A stretch of 45,173 nucleotides of DNA. It comes from an uncultured Bacteroidales bacterium. Lineage in GTDB: Bacteria; Bacteroidota; Bacteroidia; Bacteroidales; F082. Where the stretch lies: contig CAMYYD010000016.1 in NCBI GenBank assembly GCA_947303395.1, positions 1-45,173 on the forward strand, read 5' to 3'. This document shows positions 1 to 7,383 of the stretch, piece by piece. The position numbers and the translations under genes are program-made. Each line of letters starts with the position of its first letter. Position 1 is the first letter of the stretch. The notes under the pieces are model-generated. The model was not told the origin of the DNA, searched no databases, and saw only the letters and a program-made list of their open reading frames with translations.

Positions 1-85
1 TGTTTTTAATTCTTTTGAAGACTGCAAAACCAGCCAATGTTGGTGCACCAAGCAAAGCAACAATGATGAGAATAGAAAATAACAT
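1..85 (-). CDS. N-terminus of a membrane protein (partial, runs off the window)
   Basis: An ATG at 85 on the minus strand opens a frame of 28 codons that leaves the window at base 1 without a stop. The visible residues begin MLFSILIIVALLGAPTLAGF, a single hydrophobic segment of about 20 residues followed by a basic stretch (VFKRIKN). This fits either a first transmembrane helix or a signal anchor. It is transcribed divergently from the ECF sigma gene. Too little is visible to name a family, and it could also be a small stand-alone membrane peptide. Confidence 0.5.
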   Translation of the reverse strand, partial: MLFSILIIVALLGAPTLAGFAVFKRIKN

Positions 86-175
86 AATGATAGTTTTTTG
101 TAATTGAACTTAAGTTTTAATTCCACGTTTCAAAATTAGTAATATTTTCGATTAAATAATTACAAAAATGTTATT

Positions 176-183
176 TATTTTTG
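176..183 (+). promoter_or_regulatory. Bacteroidota -7 promoter word for the sigma factor gene
   Basis: TATTTTTG matches the Bacteroidota -7 consensus TAnnTTTG. Transcription would start near 190, which leaves a leader of about 50 nt before the ATG at 241. This argues against the in-frame TTG at 181, which lies inside the promoter word. Confidence 0.5.
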
Positions 184-240
184 CATCAAGGTCACAAATT
201 GTCTTTCTCAAACGTCTTATATACGAGATTTGACAGATAT

Positions 241-714
241 ATGAATTCGGATTTTGAAATAACATATCGAAGTAACTACCAGCGGTTGTTCAGGATTGCG
301 GCGAAAATGCTCCGCGATTCTGACGCCGCTCGCGATGTGGTTCACGACGTATTTATGGCGTATAATTTCGTTCAAAACGATAAAAAAGTCATAAAAGATG
401 CTAAAAACTGGCTCATCAGATGCACAATAAATAAAGGTGTAGATTTCTTTCGCAAAAATAAGAAAATCGTTTCCGATGAAACTTTTGCTAAACAAGATAA
501 TACATCGCAAACTATTGACAGTCAGATAGATTTAATGAGTTTATCGAATCTGATTTCAAAACTCGACGGCAAAGACCAATCGCTGGTAGTGCTTTACAGT
601 GAGGGCTATTCTTACAAGGAAATAGCAGAAATCACAGGCATAAATTTCAATTCTGTCGGAAAGACTTTATCAAGAATTTTGGAAAAACTAAGGAGGGACT
701 ATGAAACACTTTGA
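241..714 (+). CDS. ECF-family RNA polymerase sigma factor
   Basis: A 157-aa sigma-70 family protein of extracytoplasmic-function type, expected to direct RNA polymerase to a small regulon. Region 2 is visible at about residues 8-75 (YQRLFRIAAKMLRDSDAARD, then DVFMAYNF). Region 4 is at about 100-150, with the helix-turn-helix EGYSYKEIAEITGINFNSVG followed by KTLSRILEKLRR. There is no extra C-terminal domain, so it resembles the short ECF factors controlled by a membrane anti-sigma factor. The frame is open from a TTG at 181, but that codon lies in the promoter word, so the ATG at 241 is preferred. The gene overlaps the next one by 14 nt, which indicates translational coupling with its anti-sigma partner. 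Confidence 0.9.
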   Translation: MNSDFEITYRSNYQRLFRIAAKMLRDSDAARDVVHDVFMAYNFVQNDKKVIKDAKNWLIRCTINKGVDFFRKNKKIVSDETFAKQDNTSQTIDSQIDLMSLSNLISKLDGKDQSLVVLYSEGYSYKEIAEITGINFNSVGKTLSRILEKLRRDYETL

Positions 715-1117
715 TGAAATAACTATTCAGAAATATATCGACAACGAGCTTTCTCCAGAAGAGAAAATCGAGGTTGAAAAACATCTTGAAAACTGCAAAG
801 AATGCAGAAAACAAGTTGAAAACCAGCGAGTTTTTGCAGAAAATGTTAAAAAATCATTTGATGGATTAGTTCCAGATAATTTAGAAATTCCAGAATTTAA
901 AGTTTCTTATCAGCCCAAAAAGAACAGAACTTTGAGAATTGCTTTAATTTCCTCAATTTCAACGGCTTGTGCGATTCTTTTGGCATTTTTCATCATCAAA
1001 GGTTTCAAAAAAGAAACTGAAAACTACGACATCTACGACTTCATCACCATTGAGGAGTATGATGCCAACAAGCCCATGACTGAACAGCTGTTTACATATA
1101 TTGAAAATAACATATAA
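701..1117 (+). CDS. Membrane anti-sigma factor with zinc-finger (zf-HC2) domain
   Basis: A 138-aa protein with the H-x3-C-x2-C signature of ZAS anti-sigma factors (H28, C32, C35 in HLENCKEC), preceded by the usual EI..YIDNELSPEE helix. A hydrophobic span at about residues 79-99 is a single transmembrane helix, leaving a short C-terminal tail of about 38 residues outside. Family knowledge says the cytoplasmic zinc domain binds and holds the cognate ECF sigma factor. The 14-nt overlap with the sigma gene supports that pairing. The external part is too short to be a sensor by itself, so the downstream secreted protein may contribute to sensing; that is inference. Confidence 0.85.
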   Translation: MKHFDEITIQKYIDNELSPEEKIEVEKHLENCKECRKQVENQRVFAENVKKSFDGLVPDNLEIPEFKVSYQPKKNRTLRIALISSISTACAILLAFFIIKGFKKETENYDIYDFITIEEYDANKPMTEQLFTYIENNI

Positions 1118-1128
1118 AATTTAACACA

Positions 1129-2274
1129 ATGAAAAAACTGCTTCTAATAATTACAATTCTGTTTGCATCGTATATCATTGATGCACAGACAATTAACCTT
1201 GTTAAGGATAACTCTTACGCCCTTAGCGGTGACTGGACAAAAATCTGCGATAACGCCAAAAAACTGACTGTTTTCGACGACGGTACAGCCATGATAAGCC
1301 ACACCAATGAAAACCGTTATTCGCTGTTCGACAAAAACGGCAAGTTATTGAAAGACATCAAGATTTACTTCGAAGACGGAAAGAAAAAGCCTTTCAACCT
1401 GCAGCCCGTTTTAGGAAAAATCAACAACCTCTATTTCACTGGAACAAACAGTCAGGGAATCATCTATTTCTTTAATGATAACGGATTGATTGTCAATGAA
1501 ATAACTGTTGATTTCTCAAGCCACGAAATGATTCCGCTTGCAAATGATAAGATTGCGCTTTTCGGAGGCACTTCATGGGAAACACAATGGCATTATTTTG
1601 TTGCTATTTTGGATATTGGCACCGGTGATTATCATATCGTATATGATGATTTTGAAGAAACCACTTCTATTGGTGGCGAATATATGATTTATGCCAAGGC
1701 TTTAATAAACCACAGAGTAGACATGGTTAAGATTTCAGACAATGTTTTGGCAATTGCTTTGCCGGATGCGGGAAAGCTGTTACTTTATAATATCACTGAA
1801 AGCAGCCTGATTGAAAAGAAACTTGATTGGCAACCAAAAGTTTTGTCGGTTGAGGAACAGAAAAAAATGCAGTCTGATGCAATCGAAAAGTATAAGAAGG
1901 AATTCGATATTTGGCAAAAATATCCAAACCCTGAGAAACTGGCCGAGAAACAGCAGCAGTTTGTCAAACAGCTTGAAAATGGCATGAATCACATTACAGA
2001 GCCGTTAACTGTATCGTGGTTTACATCAGCAATCAAAGGCAATGACGACAACATCATATTCTTTGAATATATTGACGAAGCGGGTAAAAACTCATTCCAT
2101 GCTTATTCAGTGGGGCAAAATAAAACCATCTCTAAAAACTCATTCCAGTGCACTGATTACGACCTTTCAATAAAAAAGAATAAGTTTGTTATCCATAACG
2201 GCTATGTATACGGAATTCAAAAGGTTAAAGGTTCAGAAAATGAGCTGAGATTAGTAAGGTTTGAAATGAAATAA
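1129..2274 (+). CDS. Secreted protein of unknown function, propeller-like repeats
   Basis: A 381-aa protein with a clear signal peptide (MKKLLLIITILFASYIIDAQ, cleavage probably after DAQ). The mature part contains recurring short beta-rich phrases such as RYSLFDKNGKLLKDI, IYFFNDNGLIVNEI and KLLLYNITESSLIEKK, which look like blades of a beta-propeller. A charged helical insertion lies near residues 240-285 (EEQKKMQSDAIEKYKKEF). It starts 11 nt after the anti-sigma stop and is probably in the same operon, so it is a candidate target or sensory partner of the sigma/anti-sigma pair. I do not recognise a named family. There is no T9SS tail and no lipobox. Confidence 0.6.
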   Translation: MKKLLLIITILFASYIIDAQTINLVKDNSYALSGDWTKICDNAKKLTVFDDGTAMISHTNENRYSLFDKNGKLLKDIKIYFEDGKKKPFNLQPVLGKINNLYFTGTNSQGIIYFFNDNGLIVNEITVDFSSHEMIPLANDKIALFGGTSWETQWHYFVAILDIGTGDYHIVYDDFEETTSIGGEYMIYAKALINHRVDMVKISDNVLAIALPDAGKLLLYNITESSLIEKKLDWQPKVLSVEEQKKMQSDAIEKYKKEFDIWQKYPNPEKLAEKQQQFVKQLENGMNHITEPLTVSWFTSAIKGNDDNIIFFEYIDEAGKNSFHAYSVGQNKTISKNSFQCTDYDLSIKKNKFVIHNGYVYGIQKVKGSENELRLVRFEMK

Positions 2275-2300
2275 ACGTTCAATCATTTATTAAACACTAT

Positions 2301-2329
2301 GTAGAGACGTCATAATATGGCGTCTCTAC
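2301..2329. repeat. Family C palindrome (GTAGAGACG...CGTCTCTAC), between convergent genes
   Basis: Nine-base arms GTAGAGACG and CGTCTCTAC surround an 11-nt loop. The hairpin is followed by a T-rich stretch and lies between two convergent genes (stops at 2274 and 2354), so it may end transcription from either side. Related palindromes with GTAGRG ends occur at 11266, 20837, 33489 and 44451. Confidence 0.75.
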
Positions 2330-2353
2330 TTGTTTTATAAATGAAATCAAAAA

Positions 2354-2554
2354 TCAATCTTCGTCTTCCAAAATGAAGATCTCTTCCACTTTTTTGTCGA
2401 ACACCTGCGCCATCTTCAGCGCCAGCACTGTCGAAGGAACATATTTCCCCGATTCCACCGCGTTGATGGTCTGACGGCTCACTCCTATGCGTTTTGCAAG
2501 CTCTTCCTGCGTGATGTTGAGTTCGGCACGCGCTATTTTCAAACGGTTTTTCAT
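2354..2554 (-). CDS. Small XRE-family transcriptional regulator
   Basis: A 66-aa stand-alone Cro/C1-type helix-turn-helix protein. The HTH is at about residues 10-45 (QEELAKRIGVSRQTINAVES), followed by the typical VFDKKVEEIF ending of the YozG/YgzD-like small regulators. Its ATG overlaps the stop of the upstream membrane protein gene (ATGA). A strong Shine-Dalgarno sequence (GGAGGTG) sits 5 nt before the start, which is unusual for this phylum. In this family the regulator is usually paired with a small multi-pass membrane protein and controls the pair. An alternative frame with a start at 2591 covers the same region, but its translation is compositionally poor and lacks any family match. Confidence 0.85.
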   Translation of the reverse strand: MKNRLKIARAELNITQEELAKRIGVSRQTINAVESGKYVPSTVLALKMAQVFDKKVEEIFILEDED

Positions 2555-3012
2555 TGGGCACCTCCTTCTTTGTTGGCTTTGTAAAGCTCAATTCTAAATT
2601 TGATGATGAAAAGAATCAAAAACAATGGGAAAATCGAGTACATGGCATACAAATAAGACCAGCTATAAACTGTTAAGGTGAAGATAACCAATAAGATAGC
2701 TGCACAATAAGTTGCCCAAACAAGACATTGTTCCCGAATGCTTTTCACAAACTCATCCTCGATTTTTTCTTTTGAAAATCCGATAAAGATGAGTCCGGTG
2801 ATAAGAACTGGGATGATAAATGTGAGCAAACCGCAGTCTGCCATGCAGAAATACTTGCCTTCACTGAATAAATCCCCGTTTATCAATGCGGGCATTTTGA
2901 ATTCCGGGCTGGTTTCCAAACAAACCCAGATGATTAATGCAATTAATGCAATTGTGGTAAGCGCCACTCCGACAGGTTTGAAGCTGTTCGGAAACAAATA
3001 GTTCTTTTTCAT
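2551..3012 (-). CDS. Small four-helix membrane protein paired with XRE regulator
   Basis: A 153-aa integral membrane protein with four hydrophobic spans: about 15-32 (VALTTIALIALIIWVCL), 61-80 (LLTFIIPVLITGLIFIGF), 99-115 (AAILLVIFTLTVYSW) and 122-140 (MYSIFPLFLILFIIKF). The loop between spans 2 and 3 (SKEKIEDEFVKSIREQCLVW) resembles that of small DUF-type membrane proteins found beside XRE regulators in Firmicutes and Bacteroidota. It is first in a two-gene operon, and its stop overlaps the regulator start by 4 nt. Biochemical function is unknown; stress or antimicrobial response is a common guess for such pairs. Confidence 0.7.
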   Translation of the reverse strand: MKKNYLFPNSFKPVGVALTTIALIALIIWVCLETSPEFKMPALINGDLFSEGKYFCMADCGLLTFIIPVLITGLIFIGFSKEKIEDEFVKSIREQCLVWATYCAAILLVIFTLTVYSWSYLYAMYSIFPLFLILFIIKFRIELYKANKEGGAQ

Positions 3013-3061
3013 AGTACTTTAATTTTAAAGGTTGAACATTTAATTCAAAAGTTTAACGCTG

Positions 3062-3069
3062 CAAAAGTA
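3062..3069 (-). promoter_or_regulatory. -7 promoter word for the membrane protein / XRE operon
   Basis: On the minus strand the sequence reads TTACTTTTGC, matching TAnnTTTG about 50 nt before the ATG at 3012. It is divergent from the promoter word at 3155. Confidence 0.45.
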
Positions 3070-3154
3070 AAGAATATTTTACATATAGACAAAAAAAATT
3101 TACATTTTTTTCAAAAAAGATTGAAAATATCAGCAAAATCAGGTTAAAATTTTG

Positions 3155-3162
3155 TAATTTTG
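3155..3162 (+). promoter_or_regulatory. -7 promoter word for the 86-aa protein / PfoR-like operon
   Basis: TAATTTTG followed by CGCAC, 23 nt before the ATG at 3186, with a TTAAAATTTTG stretch just upstream. It matches the Bacteroidota TAnnTTTG consensus. Confidence 0.5.
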
Positions 3163-3185
3163 CGCACTCAAAATGGTGATTTTTA

Positions 3186-3446
3186 ATGAAAAAACGCTAT
3201 ATTTTTTCCTCTGGCGACTCTTTTGAAGCTGATTTGGACGACTTAAAACGTCTTTTGGCTGAAAATCAACAATATGTTGAGAACTATGAAGATGTATTAG
3301 GTTCTCTCTACGATGATGAATATATCGCCCGTGGCAATGGCTTCTGCGATAGAAAATATAGCGACGATTTCGTTGAAAGTCAGTTGGAAAAGTATCAAAA
3401 ACGTGTTGAAGAACTGAAAAATTGGATAAAAGATGAGCAACTTTAA
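3186..3446 (+). CDS. Small acidic hypothetical protein
   Basis: An 86-aa protein, rich in Glu, Asp and Tyr, with no signal peptide or membrane span. Both ends look helical and coiled-coil prone (DLDDLKRLLAENQQYVENYE near residues 17-36; SQLEKYQKRVEELKNWIKDE near the C-terminus). The middle carries LYDDEYIARGNGFCDRKYSD. It follows a good promoter word and overlaps the downstream PfoR-like gene by 14 nt, so the two are translationally coupled. I do not recognise a family. A partner or regulator of the membrane protein is a reasonable guess from the overlap only. Confidence 0.6.
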   Translation: MKKRYIFSSGDSFEADLDDLKRLLAENQQYVENYEDVLGSLYDDEYIARGNGFCDRKYSDDFVESQLEKYQKRVEELKNWIKDEQL

Positions 3447-4452
3447 ATCATTTTTGAAAAGAAAAAACGTCGATATCTCGGCGAAGGCATATTTGCTTGA
3501 TGCTCTTGGCGCTATGGCGCTCGGTTTGTTCGCGTCATTATTAATAGGTACGATTTTCGACACCATCGGAAGCCGTTTGAATATCCCTATGTTTGTTGAG
3601 TTTGCGAAATACTGCAAAATCGCTGCAGGGCCGGCTATGGGAGTGGCTATCGCTTACGCTCTTCATGCTCCTGCTTTAGTGATGTTCAGCGCTGTTGCTG
3701 TTGGAGTTGCAGGTAACACATTGGGCGGTCCGGTCGGAGTGCTGGTTGCAGTGGTTATCAGCACCGAACTCGGCAAGATGGTATCGAAAGAGACACAAGT
3801 CGATATCCTTGTAACTCCTTCTGTTACAATCATTTCAGGTATCTTATTAGCGATGTTTGTCGGTCCTGGTATCAGTCGTTTTATGACCGCATTTGGCGAC
3901 TTCATCATGTATGCCACAAATCTGCATCCGTTCGCGATGGGAATCATCGTTTCAGTCAGCATCGGAATGGCGTTGACACTGCCTATTTCAAGTGCCGCAA
4001 TTTGTATCGCCATCGGACTTTCCGGTATCGCCGGAGGTGCTGCAACAGCCGGTTGTTGTGCTCAGATGGTCGGTTTCGCTGTCATGAGTTTCAAGGAAAA
4101 CCGTTGGGGCGGCCTCATCTCACAAGGTCTCGGCACTTCGATGCTTCAGATGCCAAATATCTTACGTCATCCTCTGACATGGATTCCACCGACATTAACA
4201 GCAGCTATCACTGGTCCTTTGGCAACATGCGTGTTCCATCTCGAGAACGTGCCAATCGGCTCAGGTATGGGAACCTGCGGACTCGTCGGACCTCTCGGCG
4301 TCATCTCAGCAATGCCTGACGGCGGTGCCAATATGTGGTGGGGAATCCTGTTGATTTGCTTCGTGCTCCCTGCAGTTTTGACATGGCTTTTCGGATTCAT
4401 ATTCAGAAAGTTACAATGGATTAAAGACGGAGATCTTTTATTGCCACAATAA
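3433..4452 (+). CDS. PfoR-like PTS EIIC_2 domain membrane protein
   Basis: A 339-aa polytopic membrane protein, very rich in Gly and Ala, of the PTS_EIIC_2 family, which includes PfoR of Clostridium perfringens. Family-like features are the glycine-rich spans VFVGPG/GNTLGGPVGVLVA, the LPISSAAICIAIGLSGIAGG segment and the late GSGMGTCGLVGPLGVI motif. About eight to ten membrane segments are visible. There are no EIIA or EIIB domains in the protein or nearby and no phosphotransferase genes in the window, so sugar phosphorylation is not supported. The substrate is unknown. It is coupled by a 14-nt overlap to the 86-aa gene. Confidence 0.85.
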   Translation: MSNFKSFLKRKNVDISAKAYLLDALGAMALGLFASLLIGTIFDTIGSRLNIPMFVEFAKYCKIAAGPAMGVAIAYALHAPALVMFSAVAVGVAGNTLGGPVGVLVAVVISTELGKMVSKETQVDILVTPSVTIISGILLAMFVGPGISRFMTAFGDFIMYATNLHPFAMGIIVSVSIGMALTLPISSAAICIAIGLSGIAGGAATAGCCAQMVGFAVMSFKENRWGGLISQGLGTSMLQMPNILRHPLTWIPPTLTAAITGPLATCVFHLENVPIGSGMGTCGLVGPLGVISAMPDGGANMWWGILLICFVLPAVLTWLFGFIFRKLQWIKDGDLLLPQ

Positions 4453-4457
4453 ACTCT

Positions 4458-4608
4458 CACGCAGATCTCGCAGAAACCGCAGAAATAAGTCTTCCACAGG
4501 AATAGTTCGCAAGCGAACAGAAAACGCAGAACGTTCTGCGAGATCAGATTGCTTTAGCAATCAAATTTAATGACGGGAAAATTCTGCGAAATCTGCGAGT
4601 TCTGCGTG
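4458..4608 (+). repeat. Family A composite inverted repeat, copy 1
   Basis: A 151-bp element with about 28-bp imperfect terminal inverted repeats built from CGCAG words (CACGCAGATCTCGCAGA at the left, TCTGCGAGTTCTGCGTG at the right). Internal parts in order: TCTTCCAC, the perfect palindromes GTTCGCAAGCGAAC (4505-4518) and CGCAGAACGTTCTGCG (4525-4540), and the hairpin GATTGCTTTAGCAATC (4547-4562). It begins 5 nt after the PfoR-like stop codon. Copies are at 16178, 24574, 24807 and, shortened, 12626. Confidence 0.85.
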
Positions 4609-4668
4609 CCAAAATATTAAAAATCAATATTTTGTGATTTTTTTCTTGACAAAATTTTCGTTTTGTTG

Positions 4669-4676
4669 TATATTTG
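4669..4676 (+). promoter_or_regulatory. Promoter for queA
   Basis: TATATTTG at the -7 position with TTGAC about 20 nt upstream (4646-4650). It fits the Bacteroidota housekeeping promoter and is separated from the family A element by a short AT-rich stretch. Confidence 0.55.
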
Positions 4677-4719
4677 CATTCCTTTTTCGAAAAATTGAAA
4701 AAATTAAATAATATTTGAA

Positions 4720-5769
4720 ATGAAACTATCACAGTTTAAGTTCAATTTACCGCACGACCTCATCGCCATGTATCCGCCGAAAGAGCGCGAAGACGCCCGC
4801 ATGATGGTCCTGCATCGTGACACTCAAACCATCGAACACAAAACATTCCGCGACATTCTCAGCTATTGCAATGCCGGCGATTTGTTCGTAATCAACAACT
4901 CACGCGTGTTCCCGGCCCGTCTCTACGGCGAAAAGGAGAAGACAGGTGCAAAGATTGAGGTGATGCTGCTTCGCGAACTTGACGAAGAAAGCCGTCTCTG
5001 GGATGTTCTCGTCGACCCTGCTCGTAAAATCCGTATCGGCAACAAGCTGTATTTCGGCGAAAACGACGAGCTCGTGGCTGAAGTCATCGACAACACCACA
5101 TCACGTGGACGTACTCTGCGTTTCCTCTTCGACGGTCCGCACGACGAGTTCAAAAAAGTTATCATGGGACTTGGCGAGACACCGCTTCCGAAGACAATCC
5201 AACGTCCTGTAGAGCCAGATGATGAGTTCAACTACCAGACAGTTTACGCTACACAGGAAGGCTCAGTCGCCGCTCCAACTGCAGGTATGCATTTCAGCAA
5301 GATTTTGATGAAACGTATGGAGCTTCAGGATGTGAATTTCGCTGAAGTGACACTGCATACCGGTATGGGCAATTTCCGCGACATCGAAGTCGAAGATTTG
5401 ACCAAGCACAAAACCGACTCTGAGGAAATCAACATTTCGCAGGAGACTTGCGACATGATCAACGCGACAAAAGAAGCGAAACATAAGGTGTTTGCTGTCG
5501 GAACAACCACTTTGAAGGTCATGGAGACAGTAGTGAGCATCACAGGCAAGCTGAAGCCAATGAAAGGCTGGACCAACAAGTTCATCTTCCCGCCTTACGA
5601 TTTCAACACCGCCGACGCGCTCATCACCAACTTCCACCTCCCGAAATCACCTATGATGATGGAGGTCGCCGCCTTCGCAGGTTACGATTTCTTAATGAAA
5701 GCTTATAAAGAAGCCGTCGCAGAGAAATACAATTTCTTCACATACGGCGACGCAATGCTAATTTTATAA
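4720..5769 (+). CDS. queA: S-adenosylmethionine:tRNA ribosyltransferase-isomerase
   Basis: A 349-aa QueA. It transfers and isomerises the ribosyl group of S-adenosylmethionine onto 7-aminomethyl-7-deazaguanine at tRNA position 34, giving epoxyqueuosine. Family landmarks: FDYxLP-like start ([19 protein letters not shown]), [48 protein letters not shown] and [20 protein letters not shown]. Length is normal for the family. It has its own promoter and is followed after 88 nt by glyS. The spacer is filled by a tandem-word hairpin (family E), so glyS may be co-transcribed. No other queuosine gene is present in the window. Confidence 0.95.
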   Translation: MKLSQFKFNLPHDLIAMYPPKEREDARMMVLHRDTQTIEHKTFRDILSYCNAGDLFVINNSRVFPARLYGEKEKTGAKIEVMLLRELDEESRLWDVLVDPARKIRIGNKLYFGENDELVAEVIDNTTSRGRTLRFLFDGPHDEFKKVIMGLGETPLPKTIQRPVEPDDEFNYQTVYATQEGSVAAPTAGMHFSKILMKRMELQDVNFAEVTLHTGMGNFRDIEVEDLTKHKTDSEEINISQETCDMINATKEAKHKVFAVGTTTLKVMETVVSITGKLKPMKGWTNKFIFPPYDFNTADALITNFHLPKSPMMMEVAAFAGYDFLMKAYKEAVAEKYNFFTYGDAMLIL

Positions 5770-5770
5770 A

Positions 5771-5850
5771 AGTTAGTCAGTTAGTCAGTTGATCAGTTAG
5801 TCAGTTTCTGGTCAACTGAACAACTGAATAACTGAACAACTGAATAACTA
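5771..5850. repeat. Family E tandem-word hairpin, copy 1
   Basis: The left arm is repeats of AGTTAGTC (5771-5806); the right arm, from about 5810, is repeats of AACTGAATAACTGAAC. The arms are inverted copies of each other, so the whole 80 bp can fold as one long hairpin. It begins 1 nt after the queA stop codon and fills the gap to glyS. The same layout with other words is seen at 22202 and 35029. Confidence 0.75.
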
Positions 5851-5857
5851 TAAAACG

Positions 5858-7381
5858 ATGAATCAAGAAGAATTTTTTAAGAAAATAACAGCCCATGCCA
5901 AAGAGTATGGCTTCATTTTCCCATCAAGTGATATTTACGACGGACTGGCTGCCGTTTACGATTACGGCCAGAATGGTGTCGAACTGAAGAAAAACATCAG
6001 AGAATACTGGTGGAAAGCCATGGTGCAGATGCACGAAAACATCGTCGGTCTCGACGCTGCAATCTTCATGCACCCGACAGTGTGGAAGGCTTCAGGTCAC
6101 GTTGACGCTTTCAACGACCCGATGATCGACAACAAAGACAGCAAGAAACGTTATCGCGCCGACGTTTTGGTCGAGGATTACATGGCGAAAATCGAGGAAA
6201 AAATCAACAAGGAAGTTGAAAAAGCCCAGAAACGTTTCGGTGATGCCTTTAACAAGGAACAGTTTGTAACAACAAACGCCCGTGTTCTTGAATGGAAGAA
6301 GGAAATCGAGACTATCAGTCATCGTCTTTATGGCGCAATGGAGAAAAACGACCTCGCCGACATCAAGAAGCTCATCGAAGACCTCGGAATCGTGTGCCCA
6401 ATCAGCGGAACACGCAACTGGACAGATGTTCGTCAGTTCAATTTGATGTTCGCTACACAGATCGGCTCGCTGGCAGAAGGCGCAAATACCATTTATCTGC
6501 GTCCTGAGACTGCACAGGGTATCTTCGTGAACTACCTCAACGTGCAGAAAACCGGCCGTATGAAGATTCCGTTTGGTATCGCACAGACGGGAAAAGCTTT
6601 CCGTAACGAAATCGTCGCCCGTCAGTTCATCTTCCGTATGCGCGAATTTGAACAGATGGAAATGCAGTTCTTTGTACGTCCTGGTACCGAGATGGAATGG
6701 TTCAAGAAATGGAAGGAAGAGCGTTTGAATTGGCACCTCTCATTGGGTATCCCAGCTGAAAATTATCGTTTCCACGATCACGAGAAACTAGCTCACTATG
6801 CCAATGCTGCAACCGATATCGAGTTCAACTTCCCATTCGGTTTCAAGGAGTTGGAAGGCGTTCACAGCCGTACCGACTACGACCTCAGCCGTCACGCAGA
6901 GTTCTCAGGTAAGAAGTTGCAATATTTCGACCCGGAGACCAACGAGAGCTACACTCCATACGTCATCGAGACATCAATCGGTTTGGACCGTATGTTCCTT
7001 GCTATGTTCAGCTATGCTTATACAGAAGAGAAACTCGAAGACGGCAGCGAGCGCGTCGTGATGAAGCTTCCTCCGATTCTCGCACCTTACAAAGTCGCTA
7101 TTTTGCCATTGGTGAAGAAAGACGGACTTCCGGAGAAGGCTCGCGAAATCATGGACAGCCTGCAGTACGACTTCATGTGCCAGTACGAAGAGAAAGACTC
7201 TATCGGAAAACGTTACAGAAGACAGGATGCTATTGGTACTCCTCTCTGCGTTACCGTTGATAATCAGACACTTGAAGACAACACAGTGACCGTCCGCGAC
7301 CGTGACACCATGGAGCAGATCCGCGTGAATGCCAATGAGTTGCACGAAATCATCAGAAAGAAAATTTCTCCAAAGAAATAA
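5858..7381 (+). CDS. glyS: Glycine--tRNA ligase (dimeric, class II)
   Basis: A 507-aa single-chain glycyl-tRNA synthetase of the eukaryote/archaea-like alpha2 type. It charges tRNA-Gly. The N-terminus shows the family start (KRRGFIFPSSDIYDG-like: AKEYGFIFPSSDIYDGLAAV) and YGQNGVELKKNI. Class II motif 2 is RPETAQGIFVNYLN and FGIAQTGKAFRNEI; motif 3 is ETSIGLDRMFLAMF. The C-terminal anticodon-binding domain has LAPYKVAILPLVKKDG and YRRQDAIGTPLCVTVD. It is followed after 2 nt by the arginase-fold gene, so the two are probably co-transcribed. Confidence 0.95.
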   Translation: MNQEEFFKKITAHAKEYGFIFPSSDIYDGLAAVYDYGQNGVELKKNIREYWWKAMVQMHENIVGLDAAIFMHPTVWKASGHVDAFNDPMIDNKDSKKRYRADVLVEDYMAKIEEKINKEVEKAQKRFGDAFNKEQFVTTNARVLEWKKEIETISHRLYGAMEKNDLADIKKLIEDLGIVCPISGTRNWTDVRQFNLMFATQIGSLAEGANTIYLRPETAQGIFVNYLNVQKTGRMKIPFGIAQTGKAFRNEIVARQFIFRMREFEQMEMQFFVRPGTEMEWFKKWKEERLNWHLSLGIPAENYRFHDHEKLAHYANAATDIEFNFPFGFKELEGVHSRTDYDLSRHAEFSGKKLQYFDPETNESYTPYVIETSIGLDRMFLAMFSYAYTEEKLEDGSERVVMKLPPILAPYKVAILPLVKKDGLPEKAREIMDSLQYDFMCQYEEKDSIGKRYRRQDAIGTPLCVTVDNQTLEDNTVTVRDRDTMEQIRVNANELHEIIRKKISPKK

Positions 7382-7383
7382 AA

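Noticed and set aside
4458..4608. Family A repeat as a CRISPR array or riboswitch
   Set aside because: There are no evenly spaced direct repeats with unique spacers, and the unit occurs singly and in both orientations upstream of unrelated genes.
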